Shown: one piece after another, positions 39,001 to 47,648 of the stretch
Layout of the letters: every line of letters starts with the position of its first letter
Position numbering within the stretch: the first letter of the stretch is position 1
NCBI GenBank assembly: GCA_026874595.1
Contig: CM049307.1
Span: 6,843,579-6,907,578 of the forward strand
Reading direction: 5' to 3'
From: Sipunculus nudus
Taxonomy: Eukaryota > Annelida > Sipuncula > Golfingiida > Sipunculidae
Length of the DNA stretch: 64,000 nucleotides
The notes under the pieces: model-generated
What the model was told of the DNA's origin: nothing
What the model saw: only the letters and a program-made list of their open reading frames with translations
Databases searched by the model: none
Program-made: the position numbers and the translations under genes

Positions 39001-39313
39001 ACACATGCGCTGCATGATCACAAGAAAAGCACCATTATTCCTGTGTGATCCCTCCCGTCCAAACCTATCTGGATACCTGAAGCGTTGCATAAAGGATTCC
39101 TGCCCTGCAGTATCGACTGGACAGACCGAAAGATGGCTGAGGAGCATCACCCAATATAAGGCGGTGGCCAGTGGTAACAGCCAGTCCGCCTTGTGGGATA
39201 TACACACGTGCATCCACGGCACGCCGTTTACTGCACAAGACAGCGTGACAGATGTTCACAGCTCTCCTGTTTGGAATGACTTTTGCGTTTGGATGAAAAC
39301 GCACGTGTTTTAA
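36047..39313 (+). CDS. Unassigned 1088-residue protein, Cys-rich N-terminus
   Basis: The protein starts at the first ATG (36047) behind a TATAAAC box. Eight cysteines fall in the first 45 residues (YECICP, CQHFVFCRRVSC), which may bind metal. The middle, around residues 510-560, is acidic and Ser/Thr-rich (YDSDVDEDTS, TSTSTSASDD) and probably unstructured. The C-terminal half is ordered, with many Trp and Cys. No clear Walker, helicase or polymerase motif is seen and there is no convincing membrane segment. It is followed after 9 bases by the next gene, so the two are probably co-transcribed. Size fits a core replication or packaging protein, but I do not recognise it. Confidence 0.5.
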   Translation: MYVKCSYECICPNAPGYLNAVNVTMDCQHFVFCRRVSCKNEGLVPYAPSESLKRKLQVRGTNFKKRGRKPWDLWVERTSVDTSPCENGFILGFDPTTWTPVAIIHLYTGFLMYRADTQSLFWRGYISNDTKVNGSVSLGAHLSQLIKLPDPYLFHTVHADWKGLTGAFQGRHMQPGFMDMGVRRFNQDANAIESGLAPCDADSAWGNCRSSFIESLPVEFQGDGDISTALDLHKAGDQWRENEEHLVRDAGAAVLTYETVHLSGKRYRLLLADLLPQNGKNHKSCNASDKRWQNTADPSDESLHTCDCYSYRLKDHPVLWKALTPTSYALCELDNFELAPAWVCVWTADKHREDKSAVDTSRNLDNLLGRERFATVRAKCHQWMNKLLCLIADAAKTGVPSEDTQLRHLEKRQKRNLSICSQPSLHGTEKWVASTCRQKKQTELPHLSWLDTAWADKAEKLGLTTSELAAYNCERVARLVAVPRAQLPKLAADNKSHTTTKAYGVDHPSFVQSKPGVTFEEYDSDVDEDTSQHAVTAKETFSGEATSTSTSASDDTVLPVERPKEATSVTPVWLCDIMGKVMAAYVYMCVNYVSRCRGTGVARLKSHVRQSMRLRERRKDEPPDADVVLFNLLSPELPQHHVYIRLMGDMCKEDKIALKVLLTAAADVVGFSAADCFENGSLTTDDTPYSRQRIQEGDVYVGAVWPLSERTCVREEPEQAFRLLLEKCREKWDDSVSRRDSLWSYMPKTDNMLWDKGCEHARIQTSAQVRRMAGWLGLHLSGKTAIYLLATCIPDCMGNACDRTKAGGASPLVNMIMEDIVLSHAMKPKTAKEQDLLVSGDWWDCGKTDLWTQRLSLLNIEDKWKAKIARHLKPLGIWVLHFVERFMHAHVTSGSSSNNVVHARFRAGSYLATTLLLKAIGRLCGMCRIFLRRLPVPPTDAKEAPTLRQKRVNFLRRRAQNINNICVHIAERLLDTGSESDELRAHMRCMITRKAPLFLCDPSRPNLSGYLKRCIKDSCPAVSTGQTERWLRSITQYKAVASGNSQSALWDIHTCIHGTPFTAQDSVTDVHSSPVWNDFCVWMKTHVF

Positions 39314-39322
39314 AAATCACGA

Positions 39323-41620
39323 ATGTCGTCTGTATCGTATCACGCGCCATCAGCGACGCGCCCTCGAGATGGGGGCGATTCGACCACCACCACCGAATCC
39401 GTCATTCACGCTCACACCCAATTTCTACGGGGGTTATGCCGGGCGATGTTCCTCACGCACGACCAAACAGCGGACAAGGCCGGTCTGGACGGATTTCTCA
39501 CACAAAGCGTAAAACATGCGATCCGAGATTCAGGTCTCGCTGCCTTCAAAATTACGCAGTGTGATCTGTCAACAGAAGAGGTTTTTCTGTTAAGATGCGT
39601 AGCTCAACCACTGCTGTTCGACCCCGAAGGTGTTGACCGGTTATCGGACTTGTGTTCCTTCTTTGAGACGGGAGGCCCGAATGCAACTGCATGGTTGTAT
39701 ACTTACAATCTGGGACTGCGGTTTTACAAGTGGTTCTGTCACAATTGGTCCAATGATACTGATCGACAGAGAGAATCGGGTTTTGCGCAAGACGTTTCTT
39801 TGGTTTATGACCTGTGCTGCGCGTGCAGTCTGAGTGTTATACCCTTTGAAACGGACGTGGACGATGACGCACATGCCGCTTGCCTGTCGCGGGCCAGAGA
39901 ATACAGGCGTCGTCTGAGACGCGTCTTCCTACATGAAAGTTTAAGCGATTGCCTGTCAATAGATGTAGAGCTACAGGAGGCCATAATCAACTGTATATAC
40001 GAATTCGGAAGCGGCGCATCCGCCCCAGCACGCCAATGGTACCTGTCGCTGTCCGAAAACCTGATACAAACCACAAAAGGGGAAGGCTCAGGAGACGCAG
40101 CAGACGAGCAGGGCGTGACGGAGCACGCAGAGATGCCCACACCGTCTTGCCTGGGTGAAGTCATACGCAACAGGATTTCATTTTTCCGTGAGGTTTGTTC
40201 TTCTGCCCAGCCCACGTTTGCCCCAGCGGATGAAAGCAACGGCGACCAGGGTAATTCGGAAACGTGGCAGCGGGCGTGTTCTGAACCTGTTGCTCCGAGT
40301 TTGGTACACGTATCCTCGTTGAACGCAGTTGAACACCTTAGCCGTGTAAACCTTTGCCGCTCCACTTCCGCCAGGGCGGTAGCCGTATCATTACCAAATG
40401 GCTGCATTGTGAACGCGGGTCCAGACCCCAGGACTGATCTGTTCTCAGGTATGGGGCCTATCATGAAACATTGGCTAAACCGTTGCAAGACGGCGTGTAG
40501 CGAAAAGCGACCGCATGCGCTGTCCCAGCAGCGAACGGGTCACATGGATGCAGTTATCCTCCATAAAATTAAGAACATGAGTAAAATGCTGCGACGCACC
40601 GTGTTTGTACCACTCGGAAGGGGACCGGCTGTCATGAGTGTCGGAACAAACAATGTAGAAAACAAATCACAAGAAGCAGACCTTGTAGGTTTCGTGTTAC
40701 GTTCCTTTATACAGGAAAGGTACCGTTGGCAGATGTACAGCACGATATCAGATACGTTGGCTGGTGGACTAGAATACATAACATTCTTGAAGGTTGCGTG
40801 CTCGCTGTGCCAGGCCAAGTGCGTCCGGAAGCCATTCATAACAGAGTTCACCCGCAGCGTTTGCGTTGACGTAGATCGTCTGAACAAGGGCGGGAAATGT
40901 CAACCCCGCTTCGTGCACACACCGAGCCTGCGGGTGGGAACTCCTTACGGAGGGTTCTCAGTCACAGCCCTGCCCTTGTCATGGCACAGGGTTTACGAAG
41001 CCCCTGCTCCGCCTGCGATGGCAAAACGGGTTTCGCGTGAACTGTACGTGCACGCCGAACGCCACATGATGCTCTGTTCCGGTGACAGGCACGGGGTGCC
41101 GATGGCATACGTCACATCCGGGCGGTTCGGTCCAGTGACAGTCACAGGATCTACGAAGGACCCTCCCGCCGTGGTAGGGACGCCGAGATGCACCGGGAAG
41201 AAAAAAGGTTGCGTATCGAAAGCATCGCTGTGCGTCGTGCAGGTATGCAATGGTGAGAGAACGTGCTACGAACTTGTCCACACCATCGGGGAAGGCTTCG
41301 AGAACGCAGTTTGCTGTTCCTGCGACGCAAAAAACGCACAAGCGCTTCAGAGAGCGACGTGCGTGCGTCATTTCGAAGACACACACTTCCACGGACCCTC
41401 ATCGAGCTGGAACGAGAACACAAACGAAACAGAGCTGTCGCTCCATGAAAAGAGAGTGAAGCATGTCGTGGGTCTTTGCCGGAACAAAATCCCGCAAAAA
41501 CACCTGTGTCAAGGTTGCCTTTGTTGGTATGCATGTGATTGCGCGATGCACTTGCATGACAGCATTCACGAATACATGCGTGTTTTTGGCCTTCCCGAAC
41601 TGACAGGCGGAACAGCATGA
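39323..41620 (+). CDS. Cys-rich protein, candidate UL32/UL52-type packaging factor
   Basis: The protein has 765 residues from ATG 39323. CxxC-type groups occur in the middle (ACSLCQAKC, around residue 490) and several near the end (CCSCDAKN, CVRHFEDTHFH, and a dense CQGCLCWYACDCAMH), consistent with more than one zinc site. There is no signal peptide. A Cys-rich, zinc-binding protein of 600-670 residues, the UL32/UL52/ORF68 family, is needed to send capsids to DNA packaging sites. In HCMV it lies just before UL53, with DNA polymerase (UL54) and then gB (UL55) on the other strand. The same strand change towards gB is seen here, without the polymerase. Assignment is by composition and neighbourhood. 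Confidence 0.45.
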   Translation: MSSVSYHAPSATRPRDGGDSTTTTESVIHAHTQFLRGLCRAMFLTHDQTADKAGLDGFLTQSVKHAIRDSGLAAFKITQCDLSTEEVFLLRCVAQPLLFDPEGVDRLSDLCSFFETGGPNATAWLYTYNLGLRFYKWFCHNWSNDTDRQRESGFAQDVSLVYDLCCACSLSVIPFETDVDDDAHAACLSRAREYRRRLRRVFLHESLSDCLSIDVELQEAIINCIYEFGSGASAPARQWYLSLSENLIQTTKGEGSGDAADEQGVTEHAEMPTPSCLGEVIRNRISFFREVCSSAQPTFAPADESNGDQGNSETWQRACSEPVAPSLVHVSSLNAVEHLSRVNLCRSTSARAVAVSLPNGCIVNAGPDPRTDLFSGMGPIMKHWLNRCKTACSEKRPHALSQQRTGHMDAVILHKIKNMSKMLRRTVFVPLGRGPAVMSVGTNNVENKSQEADLVGFVLRSFIQERYRWQMYSTISDTLAGGLEYITFLKVACSLCQAKCVRKPFITEFTRSVCVDVDRLNKGGKCQPRFVHTPSLRVGTPYGGFSVTALPLSWHRVYEAPAPPAMAKRVSRELYVHAERHMMLCSGDRHGVPMAYVTSGRFGPVTVTGSTKDPPAVVGTPRCTGKKKGCVSKASLCVVQVCNGERTCYELVHTIGEGFENAVCCSCDAKNAQALQRATCVRHFEDTHFHGPSSSWNENTNETELSLHEKRVKHVVGLCRNKIPQKHLCQGCLCWYACDCAMHLHDSIHEYMRVFGLPELTGGTA

Positions 41621-41630
41621 TCCACATCCG

Positions 41631-41646
41631 ACACCTTTTATTTGTG
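41631..41646 (+). promoter_or_regulatory. Duplicated late-type promoter element, copy 1
   Basis: ACACCTTTTATTTGTG lies just past the stop of the preceding gene and 89 bases before the next ATG. It is identical to 42828-42843. No minus-strand gene ends here, so it is not a reverse polyadenylation signal. Confidence 0.55.
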
Positions 41647-41734
41647 ACGGAGACCCGTGGTTGCGTCACACGATGTACAATTCAGTCCTGGCAGCAAAGT
41701 GCATTTTGTTCATATCACGAATACATCCGCACTC

Positions 41735-42811
41735 ATGGACACGGCAGATCATACCACAAAGAATACCCGCAATCGCGAGTCAATGGCCGCTCTTCACCAT
41801 ATAGCTGCCATAGCCACATGCCAGGAAACGCAGGACGGGCCCGCACCTCTACCAGGCGTGACAGTCCGCGAACAGAAAATCGACCAGGAAGCGTTAGAAA
41901 ACTGGTTGGGCGCTGGAATGTTAGAATGTGCGGAAGACGCACGGGTGCAACCGAAAAGGAAAAAGATGGAGAAAAAGGAAATGATTCATGCAACCAAGTC
42001 AAAGAGCCAACAATGCCGTTCTGACCGTACGCTCCGCGGAAAAAGCAAGTTATGTTTATCTTCTTCCGTCGCGCAACCTAACCCGAATCTGAACATTCAA
42101 ACAACTGCCAGCACCCCACAAACGCCCTCTGAGACGATGTATGACAAACATCCCAGCACAACTCCAGACACTACGGATGTAACGTCTCTTGATACGCATT
42201 CAACGAAACGCCACCGGCCATGTTCTGTTCACGGATCCTTGGAGCCTGTGCCACCGGGGGACCGCCAGTTCCCTCACCCCCATTCTGTGCTGGTACAATG
42301 CAAGCATCCTAAAATGAACCGCTACATAGAAAATATGATATCCACACAGGGATATCTAATGGAGGAAATGGATCCAGTGACCGGGGCCGTCCATCGCCTG
42401 TGGTATGTCCACTTGGAAGACTTGGTTAAAAGGGACGGCGCTCCCGTGAGACCGTGCACCGACGTGCGCTTGTATGACCTAGCACCTGTAACGGACACGA
42501 CGATTGATGATGACGACGAGCCCTTAGAATACCCCGCTTACTGTGTCTTGTGCAAACCTTCACAAGACAACGGCGCAAAAGCCGTCCGCGTCACAAACAA
42601 GCGGGACGACGGACAAGAACGCCCGATGAACCTGGCGATGGACATTCAGACGCGCAAGCCTTTGTTTATGGTTGAAGCCAACGAAATGTATGAAAGCAAG
42701 GCATCGCACCATGGCGGCGTGCCTACCGTGTTTGTCGTTTGCTCTGACCCTGAATCCGTCTTCTACAAAAAGATGAAGGAAATGGGATGCACGTGCGGTG
42801 ACACGGACTAG
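41735..42811 (+). CDS. Unassigned 358-residue protein, possible nuclear-egress (UL31/UL53) position
   Basis: The first ATG of the frame is at 41735 (the frame is open from further left without ATG). Residues 1-180 are polar, with a basic nuclear-signal-like patch (QPKRKKMEKKE) and a Ser/Thr/Pro-rich stretch. Residues 190-358 look folded and hold CSVHG, YCVLCKP and a final CTCGD. The UL31/UL53 nuclear-egress proteins (about 300-376 residues) also pair a basic, unstructured N-terminus with a conserved Cys/His-containing domain and lie next to UL32/UL52. The likeness is in layout and neighbourhood only. The next gene is an alternative candidate for that role. Confidence 0.4.
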   Translation: MDTADHTTKNTRNRESMAALHHIAAIATCQETQDGPAPLPGVTVREQKIDQEALENWLGAGMLECAEDARVQPKRKKMEKKEMIHATKSKSQQCRSDRTLRGKSKLCLSSSVAQPNPNLNIQTTASTPQTPSETMYDKHPSTTPDTTDVTSLDTHSTKRHRPCSVHGSLEPVPPGDRQFPHPHSVLVQCKHPKMNRYIENMISTQGYLMEEMDPVTGAVHRLWYVHLEDLVKRDGAPVRPCTDVRLYDLAPVTDTTIDDDDEPLEYPAYCVLCKPSQDNGAKAVRVTNKRDDGQERPMNLAMDIQTRKPLFMVEANEMYESKASHHGGVPTVFVVCSDPESVFYKKMKEMGCTCGDTD

Positions 42812-42827
42812 AAATCGCGCACGGTAG

Positions 42828-42843
42828 ACACCTTTTATTTGTG
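42828..42843 (+). promoter_or_regulatory. Duplicated late-type promoter element, copy 2
   Basis: Second identical copy of the 16-base element, 38 bases before the ATG at 42881. Confidence 0.55.
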
Positions 42844-42880
42844 TTTGTCACAACGTCTGTTGTGCCCCCCGAACAAAAGT

Positions 42881-43597
42881 ATGACTCTTGAAACTATGCA
42901 CCGCACAACCGGTAGAAAGACCCGCCTGTCTGCTACGGTTCCCGGAAGTGGAACACCAAACTCTAACAGTCGTGTCACAGATTACGTGTTGAACACACTG
43001 CACCTCGAATCAGATGGAATCCTTCTTTACTGGTGCCTCGACAGCGGTTCGGATGTTCACGTGTTTTTCAACCTGGCGACGAGTGGTGATAAAACGGTCG
43101 TATTCCACGTCACAGGAAACAGAGTTCTTGTACGGTCAACGGATCTCGACATGCAGTTCAAACGATGGTTGGGGTCAGATTCCGCACGGCACAGCACTTC
43201 AGACACCAGTGTTGACGTCGAGACGGACGCCACGTCAGTTTGTATTTGGCAGGCTGGAGACGAGCGCGTCTCGTTCATACGCGGGAAGGGAAAAGGGAAG
43301 CTGAACCGTTTCGTGCGTGGGATGAAACAAACATTTCGCGGACAACGCGGAGGACCCGCCGGGCTGTTGACAGGGCCCTTGCCTGCGGATATCGTGATCG
43401 GAGTGTCGTCGTCGAACGCTGTTAACGCCAGCATAACTCGTCACCCGTGGGAAGACGTCACGAGTTACATTTTCCCCGACGCCGGTTCTATATCGATGAA
43501 CTTGGGTCTACCAGGGACAGTGAGAGCTGATCTGAACGACGTGTTGCGTGTTTGTTGCTGTATTTTTCATATCGTTCGTCAGCAAAGTTTACCGTGA
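42881..43597 (+). CDS. Unassigned 238-residue protein
   Basis: The first ATG in the frame is at 42881, 38 bases after the promoter element; a polyadenylation signal (AATAAA) lies at 43675-43680. The protein begins with a short polar stretch, then appears beta-rich (ILLYWCLDSGSDVHVFFNL, TVVFHVTGNRVLVRS). It has a basic Gly/Lys loop (RGKGKGKLNRF) and ends with a Cys-rich hydrophobic stretch (CCCIFHIV). There is no signal peptide. The basic loop resembles one in the UL94-like gene at 27960. No family is recognised; it lies in the gene group leading to gB, where HCMV has its egress and polymerase genes. Confidence 0.5.
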   Translation: MTLETMHRTTGRKTRLSATVPGSGTPNSNSRVTDYVLNTLHLESDGILLYWCLDSGSDVHVFFNLATSGDKTVVFHVTGNRVLVRSTDLDMQFKRWLGSDSARHSTSDTSVDVETDATSVCIWQAGDERVSFIRGKGKGKLNRFVRGMKQTFRGQRGGPAGLLTGPLPADIVIGVSSSNAVNASITRHPWEDVTSYIFPDAGSISMNLGLPGTVRADLNDVLRVCCCIFHIVRQQSLP

Positions 43598-43822
43598 ACA
43601 CCCGACATTTTGTTATAGTTCACAGTTCGGATATATACGGATTCAGGCACATGTATATCACTTGTTTGCTTTTCAATAAACGACAACAACTGACACGTTT
43701 TCTTGTTACTTTTATTGATCATTATACAATGGTGGAAAGAGGGGGGGGGGGTGGTCCATTACTTGTACAGTTGCATACAAGACAACCCATAGGTCTATAT
43801 AAGACGTATACGTTTTTTTATT
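43598..43822 (+). other. Short intergenic region with G-run
   Basis: The gap between two converging genes holds the polyadenylation signal of the plus-strand gene (43675-43680). It also has a run of about ten G residues (43741-43751) and a minus-strand AATAAA near 43816 for gB. Confidence 0.5.
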
Positions 43823-46381
43823 TTAATATACGCTAGGCCATATGGACAATTTGTCCCGTCTTGTCGATCTTTTATTCCATTTCTTGCCCCACATGTCCTT
43901 TTCAGCGTTCACAATGTTATCTTTTCCTGTTTTCCCCAGCAGACGGGTCTGCTCGCCTTTTCCCGCCGGTTCGTCTTCTCCCTCGGACGACGACGACGTA
44001 GAGGAGGAACTCGACGACGTGGACGACCGACGGTCTCTGATAACAACCGTTGGCACCCCGCTTTTCCTGTCTCTGTACTTGACGTAGGCCCCGTGCCCCG
44101 CTTGCACGGTCAGGGCTGTCATTTGTCTTAGGAGTACAAAAAAGGCATAAACGCCACCGATACCCACCATTATCCCCAGTATAAAAGCGATCACCTTACC
44201 AGCAAGTGTACCGAGGAATCCCAAAATCCCAGAAAGGAGTTTACCGAAGAAATCCAACGCACCATTGAATACTGTGCCAACGGCGCTGCCGATGCCGTTG
44301 ATTATGTCGGAAGCGATTTTCCCCAGGTCTGGGTCATTGCTGGTGTAAACCTGATACATGGCCATCGTCCAACGTAAATGGCGATCGAAAACGCGCATCT
44401 GGTTCGCGTTTTCCAGCATAGACATGAGATCGAGCTCGCCTTCGATTTCCTTGTCCGTGTAAGGGTTTTCCATGATGGGGACATCGGCCTCTATCGGGGG
44501 CAGGAAATCGGTGACGTCCCGCAGGGCGGGATCGACGTCATCCACTATGTAGCCGTAATTCATATCACGGATGTAATTTTCAGAAGGCAGGTCCGACAAC
44601 ACAGCAAATTCGGTTTCTGTCCCGTTTTCGTCCGGCAGGGTGATAAGAGTGTAGTTTTTGTACGTGAGCGGTACCTCGTTGATGTAAAAACGCAACATGT
44701 TCGGGTAGCGGCAGGATTCCGTGTACTTGGGCGGGATCACGATCCGTCCGTCATCCATGGCCTGGCCCCGCAGAGGTTCCATGTCCTTTATCCCGGTCAT
44801 GTTGGCCGTCCTGTTGCCCCCGTCCGCCGGGTCATTGAAGTATATGAGAGGCCTGCTGTAGCACAACGATTTGCCCTCGCCGACCTCCAGACTGCGGGCA
44901 AGACGGAAGTCCGTTTCATTGAGGAACCTGCATCGGCTTATCTCGTAAACGCTGCCGCGCGGTTTGGCATACACGTCCCGCCCTAAGTACACAGACAGCA
45001 CAGACGACGGGTTGACAATGGCAAGAGAACGCGCCATGTTGTGGTCGTAATAACTCTGAGCGCACCAAGTGTCCAGACGTTGACGCTGTTGCGAGTTCAT
45101 CCAGTCCACAATCTTCCCTGACACAAAATACCTCACGTTTTCCATTATTTCATTGGTCATCAACAGCAGTTCCGACCTGGTTGCGTGGTCAATACTACGT
45201 CTTCGACGGGAAAGGTAATGCGTGCAGTTCAACGCGGCAGCCCCGTGAGCGTCGGCGTGCTGCTTCCTCTTGTACTCCTCACACAAGTGGTCATGGTTTA
45301 TTACGCTTACATTCAGATGTACCGTGGAATGGTTGAGGTGGTTTTCGATTGCAGAAACGGGAACAGTGTCAGGTATCCAAGCGACGATCCCGTAATAGGT
45401 GTCCCAATACATTTCCGTGTAGTTCATTGAACTCAGCCTCTTTGACACGCAGTAGGGATGATCGATGGCACTGAGACTAGGTATCATATGTTTCTGTCGG
45501 TCAAATGTAAGCATTTGTTTTGCGTCCTCCAGCACCAAGTAGAAGCGCCCGTTGCCGTCACCCAGCTTAACCTTGGTTACGTTATGGTGTATCTCTGCCA
45601 GTACATAACCGCATGACATCGTAGGTTCCACTTTGTGCCAAACGATGACCCATTCGTCAGTGGTTATGTGACTGCCCAGTTCAAACGATCTGGCTCCCGT
45701 GCTCGACAGGTTCTGAGCCATGCCCAGCGACGTGTGCACAACCTGATACGGGGGAGAAGCGACAACATACACTTCTTTCATGATACAGTTGTGAGTGTAC
45801 GTTTCCGGATCGTACCCGAACGCGAACCAATTATACTTCACACTGACAGGTATGTTGCTGGAATACGTGACGTATCCGTCGTGGCTCATGCTGACATAAT
45901 ACAACATGTGCGTCTTGCCGTCGATCGTGCAGTCCCTTGTTGAGCGCCATTTCCGACACTCTTCTGCCGAGGGAGGCGCAATCGGGCGGTCCCATTTGTC
46001 AGTTATAAATTTGTGACCAAACCAACCCGTGTAGGTTTTTCTGTAGGATACGAACCACTGGCAGGCCATGGCGTCGGTCCTGGTGGCTTGAATATTCCTC
46101 TTGAAAGTGATAACCGTCCCGGTTTCGTGGTGGTCCTGTGCATGGTCAGCTGCATGGGGGCATCTGGGGTGAGGAGCGAAATGTACATATTTGGACGGCG
46201 TCCGCGGGTCACAGAACCGCAGTCTGTTCAAACGTTCGTTCCCTTTCAGGTCCGCGTACGCACGTTGCGAGGTGTTAAGCGTTGTTATGTCGATGGCCGA
46301 GGAAGTGACGGCGCCGGACATTTGCTGGAAAGCAGTCACTGCGAAGCAAACACGCAGCACCCAAGACAATATTCCACACAT
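43823..46381 (-). CDS. Glycoprotein B-like fusion glycoprotein
   Basis: The protein has 852 residues from the first ATG (46381). A signal peptide (residues 1-25) is followed by a long ectodomain with about 15 N-glycosylation sites. A furin-type site SRRRRS lies near residue 391. The phrase CYSRPLIYF (around residue 505) has the wording conserved in gB domain IV, and the FYINEVPLTYKNY and DLMSMLEN stretches fall where expected. Before and in the membrane lies a Gly-rich hydrophobic run (about 695-760), the hallmark of the gB membrane-proximal and transmembrane region. The roughly 90-residue tail contains a Ser run and an acidic patch. gB is the class III fusogen that joins envelope and cell membranes. 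Length equals the family norm (850-910). Confidence 0.8.
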   Translation of the reverse strand: MCGILSWVLRVCFAVTAFQQMSGAVTSSAIDITTLNTSQRAYADLKGNERLNRLRFCDPRTPSKYVHFAPHPRCPHAADHAQDHHETGTVITFKRNIQATRTDAMACQWFVSYRKTYTGWFGHKFITDKWDRPIAPPSAEECRKWRSTRDCTIDGKTHMLYYVSMSHDGYVTYSSNIPVSVKYNWFAFGYDPETYTHNCIMKEVYVVASPPYQVVHTSLGMAQNLSSTGARSFELGSHITTDEWVIVWHKVEPTMSCGYVLAEIHHNVTKVKLGDGNGRFYLVLEDAKQMLTFDRQKHMIPSLSAIDHPYCVSKRLSSMNYTEMYWDTYYGIVAWIPDTVPVSAIENHLNHSTVHLNVSVINHDHLCEEYKRKQHADAHGAAALNCTHYLSRRRRSIDHATRSELLLMTNEIMENVRYFVSGKIVDWMNSQQRQRLDTWCAQSYYDHNMARSLAIVNPSSVLSVYLGRDVYAKPRGSVYEISRCRFLNETDFRLARSLEVGEGKSLCYSRPLIYFNDPADGGNRTANMTGIKDMEPLRGQAMDDGRIVIPPKYTESCRYPNMLRFYINEVPLTYKNYTLITLPDENGTETEFAVLSDLPSENYIRDMNYGYIVDDVDPALRDVTDFLPPIEADVPIMENPYTDKEIEGELDLMSMLENANQMRVFDRHLRWTMAMYQVYTSNDPDLGKIASDIINGIGSAVGTVFNGALDFFGKLLSGILGFLGTLAGKVIAFILGIMVGIGGVYAFFVLLRQMTALTVQAGHGAYVKYRDRKSGVPTVVIRDRRSSTSSSSSSTSSSSEGEDEPAGKGEQTRLLGKTGKDNIVNAEKDMWGKKWNKRSTRRDKLSIWPSVY

Positions 46382-46556
46382 GGCCACAGACGTTGACGTT
46401 TCCGATGAACACACACGTGACGTCTACGCTAGACAACTAAACGGTGATAATACACGAACCGATCGACAAAGCATGAAAACGTGCTATGGGGGTCAATTTA
46501 GTACATGTGGTCCGTGACAAATACTGACAAAAGAACACCGCATGTTTGTGCGTGAA

Positions 46557-47348
46557 TCAATGGCGCGGACAAGAAATGTACGCCACAGTTTGTAATCCCT
46601 GCAGAAGCGGCAGACTGGTTTCGAGTCTCCTGCACAATGTGCAACCGCAACCCCGCCACTCCCGTTGCCCCAGGAAAAGGGCCATGCAAATAGACCTCGG
46701 GGTCACGTTGTTCCGGACATATTCATCTACCTCGTAATTGTCAAGTGTGCTGTAAGGAGTAGGTAAATTCGCACCAATCCCTGACGTCGCAACCACTCTC
46801 CGCATCAACTGGAAGCAATGCTGGCACCACATTTGACAGAATGCCACCCAAATCAGGATTCCTGGTTCAAATGTTGTGACCTGCCCTTCTTCACCTGGCT
46901 CTTCGGGTAACCTCTCTGCAATAGCTGAACATATCGACCACATGTCTTTTGCCATTGTGCTCGACAGAGAGAGATCGATTACGTCCAAGTATCTCCACAG
47001 AGACATCTGACGGCCGTGCGTCTCGAAAAATGTTGCAATATTCCCATCGGCTTCCGACATGCACTTTTCGTAACGCATAATCATCTCTTCATCGTCCATG
47101 TCAGACGACGATGACGACGAATCCTCCTCATTTTCTTGTAGTTCTCCCCCACTGTCATCCTCATCTCCGGATCCCAGTACAGGCCAGCCACAAGGGTCAT
47201 CGGCGACACCGTCCCGGGGATTGTTGTTCTCTTCCCTTTCTCCCGACCCGCCTTCCTCATCAGAACGATGAACGTCTTCATTTGGTAATGACATATCGTC
47301 CGCGTGGTACCCTGCTGTACCAAGTGTAACCCCTTGTATGTCAGACAT
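46557..47348 (-). CDS. Unassigned 263-residue protein with acidic N-terminus
   Basis: Residues 1-95 are acidic and Ser-rich (DDSGGELQENEEDSSSSSSD), a likely disordered, phosphorylated region. Residues 96-263 look helical and folded, with CQMWCQHCFQLM and a Cys-rich CGCTLCRRL near the end. No membrane segment is seen. Its likely promoter is the long TA repeat at 47407-47422. It is downstream of, and on the same strand as, the capsid protein candidate. In several herpesviruses the gene beside the major capsid protein codes for a triplex protein of about 300 residues, but the acidic start is unlike a triplex protein, so no role is assigned. Confidence 0.5.
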   Translation of the reverse strand: MSDIQGVTLGTAGYHADDMSLPNEDVHRSDEEGGSGEREENNNPRDGVADDPCGWPVLGSGDEDDSGGELQENEEDSSSSSSDMDDEEMIMRYEKCMSEADGNIATFFETHGRQMSLWRYLDVIDLSLSSTMAKDMWSICSAIAERLPEEPGEEGQVTTFEPGILIWVAFCQMWCQHCFQLMRRVVATSGIGANLPTPYSTLDNYEVDEYVRNNVTPRSICMALFLGQREWRGCGCTLCRRLETSLPLLQGLQTVAYISCPRH

Positions 47349-47648
47349 AGCAAATGAACCAAACTGTCACCAGTGCGGCTGTTATAAAGTCGCAGTCACG
47401 ACACAAATATATATATATATACCGACGTGCACACAGGGTTTACAACGAAACATGTGATAAATCATTCAAATAGCAACATTCCAACCACGCATGCACAGGA
47501 CCGACTGGACCATACAACAGACAGACGATGCACGCAACCGAAAACACAAACACGTATAAAAGCAATATAGTTTTTTAATATGATATACCATAGCAATAAA
47601 CAAAAACAGGTGCACGACCCACATTCAAGGACACAATCATGTGATTCA
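47349..47648 (-). promoter_or_regulatory. Intergenic region with TA repeat
   Basis: An (AT)n tract at about 47406-47421 can act as TATA box for the minus-strand gene starting at 47348. AT-rich sequence near 47570-47590 probably holds the 3' end of the large gene to the right. No gene is seen. Confidence 0.45.
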
